Assembly (NCBI RefSeq): GCF_028502605.1
Contig: NC_079233.1
Coordinates: forward strand, 4,340,001 to 4,404,000
Reading direction: 5' to 3'
DNA: 64,000 bases
Source: Trichoderma breve
Lineage: Eukaryota > Ascomycota > Sordariomycetes > Hypocreales > Hypocreaceae
The position numbers were made by a program, and so were the translations under genes. This document shows, in pieces, positions 11,317 through 23,361 of the stretch (its first letter is position 1; the number at the start of each line of letters is the position of its first letter). The notes under the pieces were generated by a model. It was not told the DNA's origin, made no database searches, and worked only from the letters and a program-made list of their open reading frames with translations.

Positions 11317-12623
11317 GAGCCTTAGGCACTTGATACGACCGCATCCTTTCTTCAGTGCTGCCACGTTCGCGAATAGTATTCAAATGTACCATCCCGTCAT
11401 TTCGGACTAGAATCCATCCCATCTCTCAAAGGATGGTAACTCCTATTCGATGCGAGATATGTGCTTCGGAGAGTTACCGCCGCCTTGCTTACACATAAGC
11501 CTAGGTTTTGCCCTTTACGGTTTTAAAACCTGATCACCACATATTAACACGCAGAAAGGCGGGGTTGTCTAAGCCTGGGTCGGTCCTGGTCAAGAATACA
11601 AATTAAGCGCTGTTATTTACTCGATACCTTGTACAGCTCCAGCCTCGAACTCGTCAACAGTTTCACAACTCCTGTCCTAGATATTCGGAGGATCTAGCGC
11701 TGTAACGCCGCCGCCTAAAGAGACACGAGATGTTTGAGACACGGCACGCTTACCATACGAGTTAAGACTCGCTGGAAAATTGTGCATTCAACTCATATTG
11801 TTTCCTTGTTTCTCCCCCGCCATTCTACTTGAGCTCAGTTAGCATTGCCTTGTCTGCTGTCATAAAGGCTTAAACGAGATAGACTGAAGTATACGTACAA
11901 AAGCAACCACTTTAATATTAATTCCGAATTCAATTTTAGGCCTTGTACTCAGGGCCAACAACATGCTGCTGCGGGGTACGACCTCTAGGTGACCGATTTC
12001 GGGTGACTTGAACCAACAGCTTTCCCCTCCCGAGGATTGCCGCTCATTACAAAATGGATCATCATGGCTCATCAGAATAGGCTTTGTGCCACAATTTGAG
12101 TGGCCAACGTCAACGAGTTGACTCGGATGATGAGCCAAACGGAAACTTTGGTGGTAACACAGCTCTGCTCTTGTTTTACAATGCTATAGCCCAACTGGCA
12201 TCGTTGGTGTAGGGCACTGTAGGCACGCATATGCGTCAAATGTGCATTCCCGGATCTCGGGCGATTCCGTTGGCAAGCTCCCATCAGATGCAATTCAATC
12301 TTTTAAACGTCGCACTAGACTATCACGCAATTAGAATTCGCCGATGTTAGGTCACCAAATTAATACTAGATCTAGTAAGGACGGAGTACGGAGCACTAGT
12401 ATACGAGTACAATGCTGATTATCGCTCACAGCGTATGTTTGGTAATGCCAATGTCACCTGGCCCTTGATATCCTCCTCCCTTAACTATATATATATATTC
12501 CAGCAAGACACTCAGGGACTCCAAGCTTGCAAATACAGATGACGACTCGGTTTATTTCTTTTCTCATTGCAGCAGTATCACATTAATTATCCAACCAAAT
12601 TTTAATTACCCCATTGCCCCAAA
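11317..12623. other. Intergenic stretch, no supported gene
   Basis: No recognisable coding sequence. It contains one copy of the ACGGAGTAC motif at 12381-12389, followed by a partial second one, and a short TA run at 12487-12499. Confidence 0.5.
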
Positions 12624-13338
12624 ATGTTATCCGGGCCACCCAGCAAGATCGCCGTCGCCCTGTTTTCAGGCTTCCAAGCTCTCGACGTTTTTGGGCCTCT
12701 GGACGCACTCAACATTCTCTCATACACCAACCCCTTAGAATTATATTTACTCTCTACGACCTTGGATCCAGTCTCTACCATCCCCATGAAAGGTCCAAGC
12801 CCCGGCGCAATTGGACAAAGCCTAGTCCCAACACACACATATCAAGATGCTCCAAAGGATATAGAAGTTCTTCTCGTGCCAGGAGGTCGGGGAACCCGTG
12901 ACCTTGAGCTCACACAGCCCGTCGTGGATTTCATTGAGGCAACGTTTCCGAGCCTCCGCTTTCTCCTTACTGTCTGTACGGGGAGCGCCCTTGCAGCTCG
13001 GGCTGGTGTTCTCGACGGGAAGAATGCCACCTCCAACAAGCTGTCTTTCGAATGGGTATGGCAATGGACAATTTATACCTCTTTGCTAGCGATATAGCTA
13101 ACAGGCCTTCACTCTCCAGGTCATGACGCAAGGTCATAACGTGAAGTGGGTTCGCCATGCGCGATGGGTACAAGACGGCAACATTTTGACCTCTTCCGGT
13201 GTATCAGCTGGTATTGACATGATTTACGCCTTTATTGCTGGTCAGTATGGCGAAGAGGCCGCCTCGAAAGTTGCAACCGTGTCAGAGTATACTAGAAACA
13301 CCGACTCTACGAATGACCCGTTCGACAAGGCTGCCTAA
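12624..13338 (+). CDS. DJ-1/PfpI family protein (isonitrile hydratase-like class I GATase fold)
   Basis: Exons 12624..13055 and 13120..13338, 216 aa. The family includes isonitrile hydratases, chaperone/deglycase-like DJ-1 proteins and AraC-associated domains. Seen: the opening IAVALFSGFQALDVFGPLDAL, with the acidic residue used by isonitrile-hydratase-type members, the VLLVPGGRGTR strand-loop, and the nucleophile elbow TVCTGS with Cys near residue 118. The second exon has TSSGVSAGIDM, the usual C-terminal loop. The 64-nt intron holds a GCTAAC branch site. Length matches the fungal family. The actual reaction cannot be assigned. Confidence 0.9.
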
Positions 13339-13478
13339 TATAGGTAACCTGAGATACAAAGTGTTATTGTTATATAACATTGTATCCCAATAGACAGTCT
13401 ATATAATGAGAATTATGACTTGAAAGCAGAACATATAACCACTTGCCCACAAATTCACTCTACAAACAAGCGATCGAG

Positions 13479-14096
13479 CTAATTTTGCCTATACCGACAG
13501 CTCACCGGTTTGTTATTGTCCAGAGTCCTCGCCGACATTCCCAAGCAGCCCGTGTTGCCGCCAGGCGTTTGGAAGCCCAAACCCAGCCAAATCCTCCACG
13601 AGCCGTCAATGCTAACCGGACAAGCAATCAAGCCGGCATCCTTGAAGTACAAATTCTTATCTTTACCAACCCTCCACCCCTTCAATTCCCCATACCGGGG
13701 AAGAGACTGGCTCCCGGTAAGGAAGCCTACTATGCCCTGCCCTGTTTCCACACATTCAAGTCAGCTACCATCACAACCAACCAATTAAACAGAATAAAAC
13801 GTACCCATGCCAGAGCGATCGACAAAGACCTTTTGTTTCTCCCCCTCGCAGGAATACAATACCAGCTCCTCGTTTGCAATGTAAAAGGTCGCGTGGCCGC
13901 TATCCTCGCCTTTGCAAGTGGCATTCTGCAGAGGAAAGTTTAGATATAAACCGCTCTTAGCTGCACTCATCTGTGCGAAATGTATGGGACTAGCTGAACG
14001 AAGTGCCATCACGTCAAAGGTCCTGGGTGCAGTTGATGGGGCTGCAGTAGCAGAAGATAATAGAAGGGAGATGGCGGAGATGATCTGGAACTTCAT
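13479..14096 (-). CDS. phiA: PhiA-like secreted cell wall protein
   Basis: Exons complement(13479..13741, 13805..14096), 184 aa. Seen: an N-terminal signal peptide (MKFQIISAISLLLSSATA), then a conserved body including VMALRSASPIHFAQ, the VDRSGMGQG block spanning the intron, ELKGW, LACP-SIDGSW and a closing CLG-TART-PVSC. This order matches phialide-associated cell wall protein PhiA of aspergilli as I know it; PhiA is needed for phialide and conidium development. Close homologues are also found in culture filtrates of many ascomycetes. The intron is 63 nt. The ATG at 14096 is chosen because it opens the signal peptide; an in-frame extension upstream would bury it. It converges on the DJ-1 family gene 140 nt away. 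Confidence 0.87.
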
Positions 14097-14883
14097 CGCG
14101 ACAGAGTAACTTAATGTTTGAAGAATGTAAACCAAATTTTTAGTACTAGAGAAGAGCCGTGAAATTTTCAACGCAATTACCATCTTGGTATCGCTCATAT
14201 CCAGCACTTTTTATATCCCTCTCCTTACCGCCCTAGAATCTCAGCTTCTCGCCAGGTGAGACATTGGAGCCGCTAACACCAACGTCGTGATACAATGAAT
14301 GCTAAGCCACCACAATATCGCTTCGGATCCTCTCCCAGAGTGCAACACATAACGATCTAGATGCATCGGCACACCTTGGCAGCGTCCACTAAACAGCTGT
14401 CAAGCAGCTAACACGTAACGCTCCCACCGAGAGCTGAACTATATCCAGAGTAACCTCGTATAACGGTCTGCCCTTTCGAACACGAGAATCCTATTCGATC
14501 TGCGATGGGTCGTGGCTGCAGCGTGGCTGCATTTTCAACCTACGTGTAATCAGCTGAGAGCACATGCAAATGGTAAAAGAAGCAAGGGAGACGCTCGCTT
14601 ACTTATTCACGCCAATTCATAATGTTTGCTTAATTTGTATAAGATTGGAGATCACTTGCTTATGCTTCGAAAAAAAAAAAATGATCCTTGAAATCTTTCA
14701 TAAACTTCCAGCTTGTGTGCTGGATAAACTCAATATGCGTTAAATTGACTCTATATGGTATCTATGCATAATCCAATCCGCTTGCTAATGTGTCCTTGCT
14801 AGAATTCCCATCTGCTCTGAATAACGCTGAAAAAAAAAAAGGTGTTCATGAAAAAAAAGTCAATGACTTGGTTTGGTATCATA
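14097..14883. other. Intergenic stretch, no supported gene
   Basis: Presumed promoter of the phiA-like gene and 3' flank of the transporter. Contains short A runs (near 14670 and 14830). No coding sequence recognised. Confidence 0.5.
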
Positions 14884-16707
14884 TCATACGTCGTTTGCTG
14901 CCACGTCTTCTGCATCTTCTTGCACTTGCTGATCCGACAGCTTAGGATTTCTAAGGGCTAATGCAAAACCAATCATGGGCAGACATATAAACATGCCCGT
15001 AATGCAAAGTATCTGCTGAATGCTTTGGTAACTGTGAATGATGGCGCCTCGAATCTCGGTGCCGACTGGGTATTGAGAAACAATTTGAAACGGGTTTTCG
15101 TAAATGGCTCGTGCCAGCGTGGCATTAGGTTGAAATGCCAGGCTCGCCTCCAATGTTGGGTATAGAGTTTGTGTCCAGATTGCTCCAGATAAACAGGTGC
15201 CGAGCGCGCTTCCGACATTGTAGAAGGAGAGGTAGAGACCTGTCAGGATGGCAACGTGATCTCGAGAGGCGGAGGCCTGGATCGAGGCCTGAGTGGGATA
15301 GGCAAACAAGCCACTGGAGAGTCCCAGAAGAATCTGGCCGCCGATAAGTCCACTTCTGGACGCCGTAGTTGCACCTCCGGGGAATTTGATGAGAACGCCC
15401 AGAGCAATCATGAACAAGATAGTGCCGAGGACAATGATGTGTTTGAGGCGTCGAAACCTGTAGATGACGAGGCCCACCGCCACGCCGCTGACAACGCCAA
15501 AAAAGGAAAAGAAGGATAGGATTCGGGTTGCGCTCTCAATGGGGAAATCGAATGCAACAATAAGAACGGTATAGAGATAGTTGCCCTGCACGTACCAGGC
15601 AAAGTTGAGCAAGCTCCGCACGGCTAGAGCCGCCCAGACCCCGCGATCCTTTAACAGGTGGAAGGGGACAAGGGGGTTTCTGGCGCCGTTCTTCTCCCAA
15701 AGGACGAAAGCGGGAGCGAAGAAAAGCCCGATGACCAGCGGGATGACGACCTGCGGGTTCCTCCAATGAGATACCGTGCCGCCTGCAATCGTCAGAGGAG
15801 TCAGAACAAGACTAAACGCCGTGACGAGAGTAAGCAGGCCGATGGCGTCCACCTGATCAAAGAGCCGAACACTCCATTTGCGAAGGCTGTCGAGACCAGC
15901 GTAGGCATCTCCAAACTCGCTCTTCTTCCTGGACTTATTAGGCCCTGTGCGACGGTCGATCGAGTACAGTGTGATTAGGAGGGGAAGTGAGGCGACAGGG
16001 TAAATGATGCACCACATGCCGATTCCCCAACGCCACGTGGTTACGCGCAGCACGGCAGACGTAATGCTGCCGCTAATCCATGTGTTGATCACAAAAGGCA
16101 GGGCGGGTATGTAGCTGAAGAAGACGCGAGCCCGCATAGACGAGAAGTCGGCAACAAGGATCTCCAGCATCAGGACGATGCAGGTGTAGCCGACCTGGTA
16201 CGTGAGGGTGCCGGCGCAGAACGCATAGACGGAGTTTGACGTCGACTCGATCAACATGCCGACGACGTAGAACAAGGTGGACGCAGCCACGACTTCGAAG
16301 CGTCCAAAGACATCGGCAATCTTGGCTGCTGTTGGCTGGATCGCAACCGCAACAACGCTTCTGAGGAGATTGATGGTGGCCAGGTATGAGTGTAGCGAGA
16401 AACTGGATGTTGCATACGGCATGTACGTTGACCGGACCTGGCTCTCGAGGCCGTATGCGTAGCCTATTAAGAAGATGCCCGAGAATATCCAGAATCGCTC
16501 CATGTGGGAGAGTTGGGCCGAAATGGCCTCCATGCGAGCAACACCAGCAGCCCGCTGGCTGGATCCTGCCACTGTGGAATCCGCATATTCGTCGTCCGCA
16601 TAGCTGTGATGATGATTTTGAGTTGAAATTACTGTATAATCATGGACCTCGGTCATGGAGCGCGGCTCCGAGCCGAGCAACGGGGCCTGTTCGCCTGAAG
16701 CCGCCAT
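14884..16707 (-). CDS. MFS siderophore-iron transporter (Sit/Mir type)
   Basis: Single exon, 607 aa, close to the usual 550-620 aa. It has an acidic, hydrophilic N-terminus of about 70 residues and then about 14 hydrophobic segments. Features of the siderophore-H+ symporter family: GYAYGLESQVRSTYMPYATSSF after segment 1, the loop KIADVFGRFE (motif A-like), VGYTCIVLMLEILVADFSS, and the late loop with IIHSYQSIQQILCITGMFICLP. Family members take up ferric hydroxamate siderophores at the plasma membrane or in vesicles. The particular siderophore is unknown. A perfect iron-GATA site lies about 230 nt upstream of the ATG, which supports the assignment. No introns and no disruption seen. Confidence 0.9.
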   Translation of the reverse strand: MAASGEQAPLLGSEPRSMTEVHDYTVISTQNHHHSYADDEYADSTVAGSSQRAAGVARMEAISAQLSHMERFWIFSGIFLIGYAYGLESQVRSTYMPYATSSFSLHSYLATINLLRSVVAVAIQPTAAKIADVFGRFEVVAASTLFYVVGMLIESTSNSVYAFCAGTLTYQVGYTCIVLMLEILVADFSSMRARVFFSYIPALPFVINTWISGSITSAVLRVTTWRWGIGMWCIIYPVASLPLLITLYSIDRRTGPNKSRKKSEFGDAYAGLDSLRKWSVRLFDQVDAIGLLTLVTAFSLVLTPLTIAGGTVSHWRNPQVVIPLVIGLFFAPAFVLWEKNGARNPLVPFHLLKDRGVWAALAVRSLLNFAWYVQGNYLYTVLIVAFDFPIESATRILSFFSFFGVVSGVAVGLVIYRFRRLKHIIVLGTILFMIALGVLIKFPGGATTASRSGLIGGQILLGLSSGLFAYPTQASIQASASRDHVAILTGLYLSFYNVGSALGTCLSGAIWTQTLYPTLEASLAFQPNATLARAIYENPFQIVSQYPVGTEIRGAIIHSYQSIQQILCITGMFICLPMIGFALALRNPKLSDQQVQEDAEDVAANDV

Positions 16708-16935
16708 CGCCGAGTTTTTAGCCTCAGTGGCGATGAAAGGGCAAAACTGGCTGGGCAGAAAAGTCCCGAAAAGAAGAACAAAAAATAAGCCAGTGCCTTA
16801 TTAACACATGCCTTTACCGCATATTGAACAAAAAAACAAAAGGCTGCAACAAAAAAAAATGAAACGGGAGTCGGGGGGAAATTGAACGGGGATGAGGGCT
16901 TTATGAGAGAGGCGAGCTTTCGTACGAGCCTTCGG

Positions 16936-16944
16936 ATCAGATAA
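16936..16944 (+). promoter_or_regulatory. Iron-repressor GATA factor site (SreA/Sre1 type)
   Basis: ATCAGATAA, preceded by G, matches the published consensus RATCWGATAA of fungal iron-sensing GATA repressors. It lies 229 nt upstream of the siderophore-type transporter ATG. The match is seen; binding is inferred. Confidence 0.65.
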
Positions 16945-19262
16945 GATCAGGTCGGGCTGGTGACAGGCAGCCACGGCCCACCAGGGTCCGCCATAGGCGT
17001 ACAGAGACCCCGTAAGATCCCAGTAATGGCTCATTAATTGCTCCAGCTGTGGCTGGCATGATCATCGTCACATGGCCGGGTTTGGGCGACTAAAATTAGC
17101 GGGCTGTGCCAGCAGGATGAGACCAGACGGCAGAGGAGCACGGCTGAGAGAGGAGAGAGGAGAGACAGACAGAGTCATACAGAATGACTAATGCCGTTGG
17201 GCTTACTTGAGTTTTACGTCAACCTCCCCTTGACTAAGAGGCTACGAATGTTTGTCTCAACCAAGGGGAGGGACATGGAAAAGGCGAAAGGATAGGAAAA
17301 GTGACAGAGAAAGAAATTGTATGCGTACATGTACTTTGGATGGAGTGCAGAGTACAAAGACGGAATAATTGACAAACGGACCAGGGGTGCTGGCACATGT
17401 AAATGCACAAGCAGCCTTGTTCCGAATGCTGCATCACCCCAAGACGAAAATATTTTCAGCTTTTGTCACACACATCGATCCAAGCAATGATGGTTTTGTT
17501 TTTCATTTAATTTACTTGGTCTTCGATCTCGCACATGATGAAACATCATCCACAGTTATTGATCTACGACCTCCCTATTATCAATCTCCAGGCTGATTGA
17601 AAATCACACCACACTGACCATGGGCGCCCCTCCCGCTCGTTCCCCAATTTTACCCGCACTAACCGCGGCGCTATGAAATGGTGATCGGATGGACGAAAAA
17701 AAAAGCTGGACAAGTTTGTGAATCCGTAAATCTTCATAGTCAACCCACGTACAGAAAGACTCTTCTCCAAATACGAATAAGAGAATCGGTGATCAATATT
17801 TCCTATAGCACTGTGCTCTCATTACTATGTAGAAAATTAAATACGTGTACTTGGAATGATGAGAAAATTACAACTACATGCACTCGAGAAAGAGATTGCG
17901 AGCATGTCCACCGTCTTCAGGCTCAATTTCAAGCGGGTCTAGCCTCGGAGGATTAGCTATTTGTGTTCTCAGCACCGCTAAATGCTTGCAGGTAGCATGC
18001 TGTGCGAGGCACCTGTGAGACTTGGCTTACTTTGGAACAAAGGTGAAACAGGGCTTGGTGAGCCAATCGAAGCCACAAATGACGGCCTGTAGACATCGGC
18101 GCACAGTAAGATGAATCTCGCTGCTGGAAGAAGAGTATCCCGTATCATCATATTCCGGGGTGAATAATTTGCTATTTTATAATTGCACGTCGTAAGTGCT
18201 AGCAGATGAGGTCGAAACATCAAGATAGAGCCAGCCTTACTTCCCGAGAATTGGAGGCATCTCCTCTCCCCAGATTGACGGAACGGGGTTCAGTAGGATG
18301 CATGTTGCCTGTGCTTGAATGTAACGCTATCTGCAGTTTTGCAACCCTAAAATTCTCCATATTGTATACAGCATTCATACCACAAGGGATCAGTTGATGT
18401 GTGACTTTAAAAGAACTGCACGTAAGATTCCAGCTCTAGTGTTGACGATACGCACCACAAGGATGCAGTATTACTTGGCACCCAGCAGACCTGGCCATTT
18501 GCGTCAAGCAAAAGCTCCATGATATTTCTGTCACCAATCCAAACAGACACCATTGTCCCAACTCCTGTTTCAAATAATTCTGCTTTCGTATATCTAGGTG
18601 GTTTTTCTCACCGCTGTCTGCAACTCTAGGGTACGAAAATACCTGTAGCATGGAGTCATACGGAAACATGTGAGCCCAGTTGGGCAGCGAGTTGGCCGTG
18701 CTCCGAGACATTTTCTCCAGCCTAGTGGATGCCCTGCTGAAGATGTGCACCCAATGTCTTGGGCCGGCTATCGTTAAAGAGGTTTGATGTACTATGTGGT
18801 CATCATTCTCAGCTGCAGGCGCCTAAATCTGCAATGCAAGGGAGACGCTGAGCAGCACACACACACACAGTGCTACGCTCTTCTTATCATCGATACTTTG
18901 TTCCCAACGCTCGAAAGAAAATATCATTAATCACTTAACTAATCCTATACAAACTCATCCAGTAGAGAACATGATACGGAACAAAACGGAAAAGCAGCCG
19001 TAGAAATCATTGGCATCTTCCCCAGACTCACAAGACGTGCTAAGGTGAAATGAGTAATTTTCCCGACCCAGATCGCAGCTCCGGGTGCGGCCCCGTCAAT
19101 TCACGGGTAGCCCATCGGCGACATCGGAACCCCATCTTCCGGCGTAAGACATTCAAATCAGAGGCACCCGCTAAGCATTTGATATCTGCACTAAGAATTG
19201 CATCAATTCCAGACGTCAAAGTCTCCTCCCCCACCAAACCGCTGCCTTTTGAAACAAGCACA
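16945..19262. other. Intergenic stretch, no supported gene
   Basis: About 2.3 kb with only short random frames. Contains a (GA)-rich run near 17145-17170 and a CA run near 18858-18870. The last 300 nt are the presumed promoter of the citrate carrier gene. Confidence 0.5.
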
Positions 19263-20448
19263 ATGGCGACGGTCGCCAAGGAGCCGGCAGCTGCTGACAA
19301 GAAGCAGCGGCCCAATGCGCTGCGATCAATCATTGCTGGCTCAACCGCCGGCGCGATTGAAATCGGTATGTCTTTTGTCGCACGTGCTTCAGATTCAAAG
19401 ATTTTTTCGAGATGCTAATTTTGAGATATTGCGCAGCCATTACCTATCCCGCCGAATGTGTGTCTGCGCCGCTGCCGTCTTGAACGAAACGGGAGAAAAT
19501 CCTCGTACATCCCATCACCAGAAAACTGACCAGATATATGTGCAGTCGCAAAGACAAGGTCGCAGCTCAACAGACGGCTAGCAGAGGGCAAGAAGCTGCC
19601 ATGGCCACCCTTTGGAGCGCAGTGGTATGCGGGATGCACCACGCTCATCATCGGCAACTCTGCCAAGGCGGGAATCCGTACGCAAGAATAACCCAATTGG
19701 CGATTTGGATTTACTGATGCAAGGTGCTGACGTGGGTGACAGGATTTGTTGCGTTTGACCAGTTCAAGAGCATGCTCGCCGACGAGAACGGGAAGCTCTC
19801 TGGCCCGCGAACTGTCTTGGCCGGCTTCGGTGCCGGAGTCACAGAGTCGCTGCTCGCCGTCACTCCTACCGAGAGTATCAAGACGACTCTGTATGCTCTC
19901 TCTTTTTCCTTTTTTTTGTATTATGTGCTGATAGTGGATCTCTTAGCATCGACGACCGCAAATCCGCCAAGCCTCGCATGCGCGGTTTCCTCCATGCCGT
20001 CCCCATCATCGCCCGTGAACGTGGTATCCGTGGTTTCTTCCAGGGCTTCGTCCCTACGACAGCTCGACAGGCAGCAAACAGTGCCACCCGCTTCGGTGCC
20101 TACAACTTCTTCAAGCAGATCGCCGAGTCATATACTGCGCCAGGAGAGAAGCTGGGCACCGTAGGTACCTTTGCCATGGGTGGTCTTGCAGGTCTAGTGA
20201 CGGTGTATGTGACTCAGCCGCTTGACACAGTCAAGACACGCATGCAGAGTATCGAGGCGCGGACCCAGTATGGCAACACATTCAGGTGTGCTGCCATGAT
20301 CTTTAAGCAGGAGGGCATTCTTACGTTTTGGAGCGGAGCGCTTCCCCGGCTGGCCAGATTGGTGCTCAGCGGAGGCATTGTGTTCACCATGTATGAGAAG
20401 AGTATGGATCTGATGAACAAGCTGGACCCCGAGATGAAGTACATCTAA
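19263..20448 (+). CDS. ctp1: Mitochondrial tricarboxylate (citrate) carrier
   Basis: Exons 19263..19365, 19437..19457, 19546..19677, 19743..19890, 19947..20448; 301 aa. This inner-membrane carrier exchanges citrate for malate or another tricarboxylate. Seen: three mitochondrial-carrier repeats with signatures PAEFAKTRSQ (about 39), PTESIKTT (about 127) and PLDTVKTRMQ (about 224), plus the citrate-carrier block RRLAEGKKLPWPPFGAQWYAG and a GFVPTTARQAANSATRF stretch. The second coding exon is only 21 nt, and the first repeat's signature is assembled from exons 2 and 3. Introns are 56-88 nt. Length equals that of fungal Ctp1. An A run follows the stop at about 20464. Confidence 0.94.
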
Positions 20449-20748
20449 GAGAGGCAGGGAACCAAAAAAAAAAAAAAAAAAGGAAGAGGAAGCAGTCTGG
20501 TCTGGCGTTTAGGATTTAGATGGGGATTATACAGCCTTCGTATTGATACAGCGACTAGTTGTACAAGTGTATATACATAGTATACAGTGATGATTGCAAA
20601 AGATTCTTGGTTTGATATCTCTTTTTGCCCTTGCCATGTCCATTATTGTTCCATGAAATGCATTTTTTTCTCTCCTCGTCTCTCCTTTTGAGATGCCCTT
20701 TTAAATTGATGTTGATATCGATATCGTGTCGCCGTTTTGTTCATTACT

Positions 20749-21252
20749 TCATTGCAGTCTAATCATTCCCGACAATCTCTTGCCCAATCTCTCCAACCAG
20801 GTTCTCTTCGGCGCCTCCTCAATCTCCCTAACCAAGTCTTCGAAATATGTCGGCTGGCTCTTTGGTTCCAGCATAGGACCTTTAAGCTTATACTGCATAG
20901 CCCACCTCGTTAGCGAAATTTGCCCGTTTCGCCCCTCACGCAAAGGGAAAAAAAAAAAAGGATCGGCTGCACACCCTATCTCTAAACTTGTTCTGCACCA
21001 GGAATTGCAGCGCTCGCGCCTTTAGCAGCTCCTCGGGCTCGATGGACGGCTTGTAGTTCTTGAAGCGCTCGTCAACAACCTTGGCGAGGACATCCTGGAA
21101 CTGGTAATCGGGTCGGAGGTCCTGCTTGGGCCATTTGGCGAAGACGTCGGAGTAGATGCGGCGCTGTTTGTTTTTTTTTGTCAGTCAGGCATGAGCTGGA
21201 TGGTCGATGTGGGAGTTGAGGGGATTCTACTTACTGCTAGTGATCGCGACAT
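20749..21252 (-). CDS. Cbp6/UQCC2-like mitochondrial cytochrome bc1 assembly factor
   Basis: Exons complement(20749..20892, 20975..21163, 21235..21252), 116 aa; the first coding exon is just 18 nt (MSRSLA). The frame holds over both introns (71 and 82 nt; GTAAGT and GTGTGC donors, GCTAAC branch in the second). Visible motifs: RRIYSDVFAKWPKQDLRPDY near the N-terminus, LVQNKFRDRYKL across intron 2, then PKSQPTYFEDLVREIEEAPK and a basic end. The Nx(K)FR...YK...P-YY/YF...L pattern resembles yeast Cbp6 and animal UQCC2, which bind newly made cytochrome b. The assignment rests on remembered family patterns, so it is moderate. No domain alternative came to mind. Confidence 0.7.
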
Positions 21253-22180
21253 TGTGCAAAACTATCGGAATCTGCGATGCGCGTGCTTGCGCAATGCAAT
21301 GCCGCAACTTTGGAACTTTGAATCAATATGCACCGAGATATTGGATTTCTGGATTGGAGCAAAGTTTCCGCCGAACAGTGCTAATCTCACAGTGCATCTC
21401 GTTTGACACACTGAGAGTCCGAGTATTCAGGTACACAGTACATGCTGCAACTACTTTGATAGTGCAGGATCCAACGTCCCAGTTACCTGCATCTATGTAT
21501 TGAGTACCCGCAGAGCTAAAAGGCCGCCATAGAAATGCAAAACACATCAATGGATGGATCATTGACAGCGCCTTGAAAGCTTCTGCTGCCTGAGGCCCAG
21601 CCAAATAGCGCTAAATAAGCCCCCCCAATCCCGGCAAAAGTGCCCCAAAGGGACCCAAAGGGACCCTGGATTGTTCCAGATGGTGCTTGACTTGGCGCCC
21701 AGAAACAAGAAGAGTACGAGTACGACTACTGGCTAGTACCTAAAATTGCGCGGGCGGCCGGCAGGGTTCGCAAGTACTTTGCGTGCATCAGCAGGTTGCC
21801 TCCAGCGCCTCCCTCGCATTGGTCATCAGTGGCCGCATCATCTGGCCTGGCCTGCCCGTTCTGTTTTCGTAATTCCATTCAATCTCAATCCATCCATTTC
21901 CCCATCATTCTCACCAAATTCCTCCACGTCGGATTGATTGCGCTTCTTTCTTCTTCTTCTTTTTTCGTTTCGTTTACCCTCGTCGCCCTCACCCTTGTCC
22001 CGACTTTTATCCCATCTTCTCCTTTGTCGCCTCTTCCTCCCCTTTGCCGTCGCCGCTCTCCGATTCGTGCTCCTTTTCCCACGGGCGCTCGTGACCGATT
22101 ACGACATCACCAACTACCATTTCCCCCAAACACCTCACAATTCACGGCGCTGCGCGATTTGACGGAACACTGCTGCAGCC
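21253..22180. other. Divergent intergenic region with pyrimidine-rich leader
   Basis: Between the diverging Cbp6-like and Bsd2-like genes. From about 21880 to 22080 the plus strand is strongly C+T-rich, a common feature of fungal core promoters and leaders. No coding sequence. Confidence 0.5.
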
Positions 22181-23361
22181 ATGTCTGGGCGTTACGAGAG
22201 GGTATGTGGACATTTGACGCATATTTTTCTTGATTGCATTCTTGGGGCGATTATCGGGAGGTTACTTTGTCGACGCTGAGGCTGACGATTTGATTGTTAA
22301 TTTGCAGGTAAATGCCCACGATGAAGACGAGGAGCACGATGTTCCCCAGCGACGAGTCCAGATCCCCAACTCGCCACCTCCGTCCTTTCATTCCCGCGCC
22401 TCTTCGCCAAATAATCGAAATGGCCGGGTCAACAACGACCTCGCCGATGCGTTCGACGACGACGACGCCAGCGACGACGAAGCCGACGACAGACAGAGAC
22501 TAGTTCGCCAGAACTCAACGCCGACCATCCGATCAACCAGCGACTCTTCACGATTCTCTGCGCCGGCGGCGTCAGCTTCCATCCCAGCGACGGCAGATAC
22601 GACTTCGTCCAGCTCACGACCACGAGTGATGGGAGGTGGAAATGCTTCGGATGGCGTGTTTGCCAACATGTCCGCCCGACCAGAGCGGACAGACGCCAAT
22701 GCAGAGAAGGAGGAGCAGCCACCTGTTTGTCTACCTTGCTGAGCCCCCCGAATCTGAAACGACTTTCTAGAATTTATGCTAATTATGGTGACATTTACAG
22801 ACCTATGAACAAGCTGCCGCAGATGCCGCCCCTCCCTACTGGGAAACCACGATTCTTGCGCCTGGCTACGGTGGTGCAGACGAAGTCTACGTCGACGGCA
22901 TGCCCGTCGGCTCGGTGTTTTCGTTTATTTGGAACGGCATGATTTCGACTTCATTCCAGCTCGTCGGCTTCCTGCTCACCTACCTCCTTCACTCCACTCA
23001 TGCTGCCAAAAACGGATCCCGAGCTGGCCTTGGCATTACCCTTATCCAGTACGGCTTCTACATGCGAGGGTCGCCTGATGACCCGCCTAAGATGACAGGC
23101 CCGGACGGATATGCCGCGCCGCAAGATCCAAACTCCCATGACTTTAATGCTGATGACGTGCGTGATGGTCCCAGCTCCGGCATCTCGGGCAATGACTGGA
23201 TGGCATATATCTTGATGGTTGTTGGCTGGTTCATGCTTATCAGGAGCGTGGCCGAGTTCATGAAGGCGCGGCGACACGAACAACTCGTCCTGCAGAGCCC
23301 TGATCGCGGACTCAACGTCCCGATCATTGCAGAAGGCGAGAGCTCGGAGCACGTGGTATAG
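22181..23361 (+). CDS. Bsd2/Ndfip-like membrane adaptor of the Rsp5/NEDD4 ubiquitin ligase
   Basis: Exons 22181..22201, 22308..22724, 22801..23361; 332 aa. The family recruits Rsp5 to cargo such as metal transporters in Golgi and endosomes. Seen: the short start MSGRYERVNAHDEDE; an acidic and Ser-rich cytosolic region (about 10-145); a PPTY motif created exactly at the exon 2/3 junction and a second PPYW; then three hydrophobic segments (VFSFIWNGMISTSFQLVGFLLTYLL split in two, and WMAYILMVVGWFMLIRSV). These are the Ndfip hallmarks. Introns are 106 and 76 nt, the latter with a GCTAAT branch. The first coding exon is 21 nt. Confidence 0.9.

Noticed and set aside
18858..18870. Short CA repeat
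   Set aside because: Ordinary microsatellite with no link to a gene.
20464..20482. A run after the citrate carrier stop, considered as a retrocopy poly(A) tail
   Set aside because: The gene has four introns, so it is not a retrocopy; A runs are common in this window.
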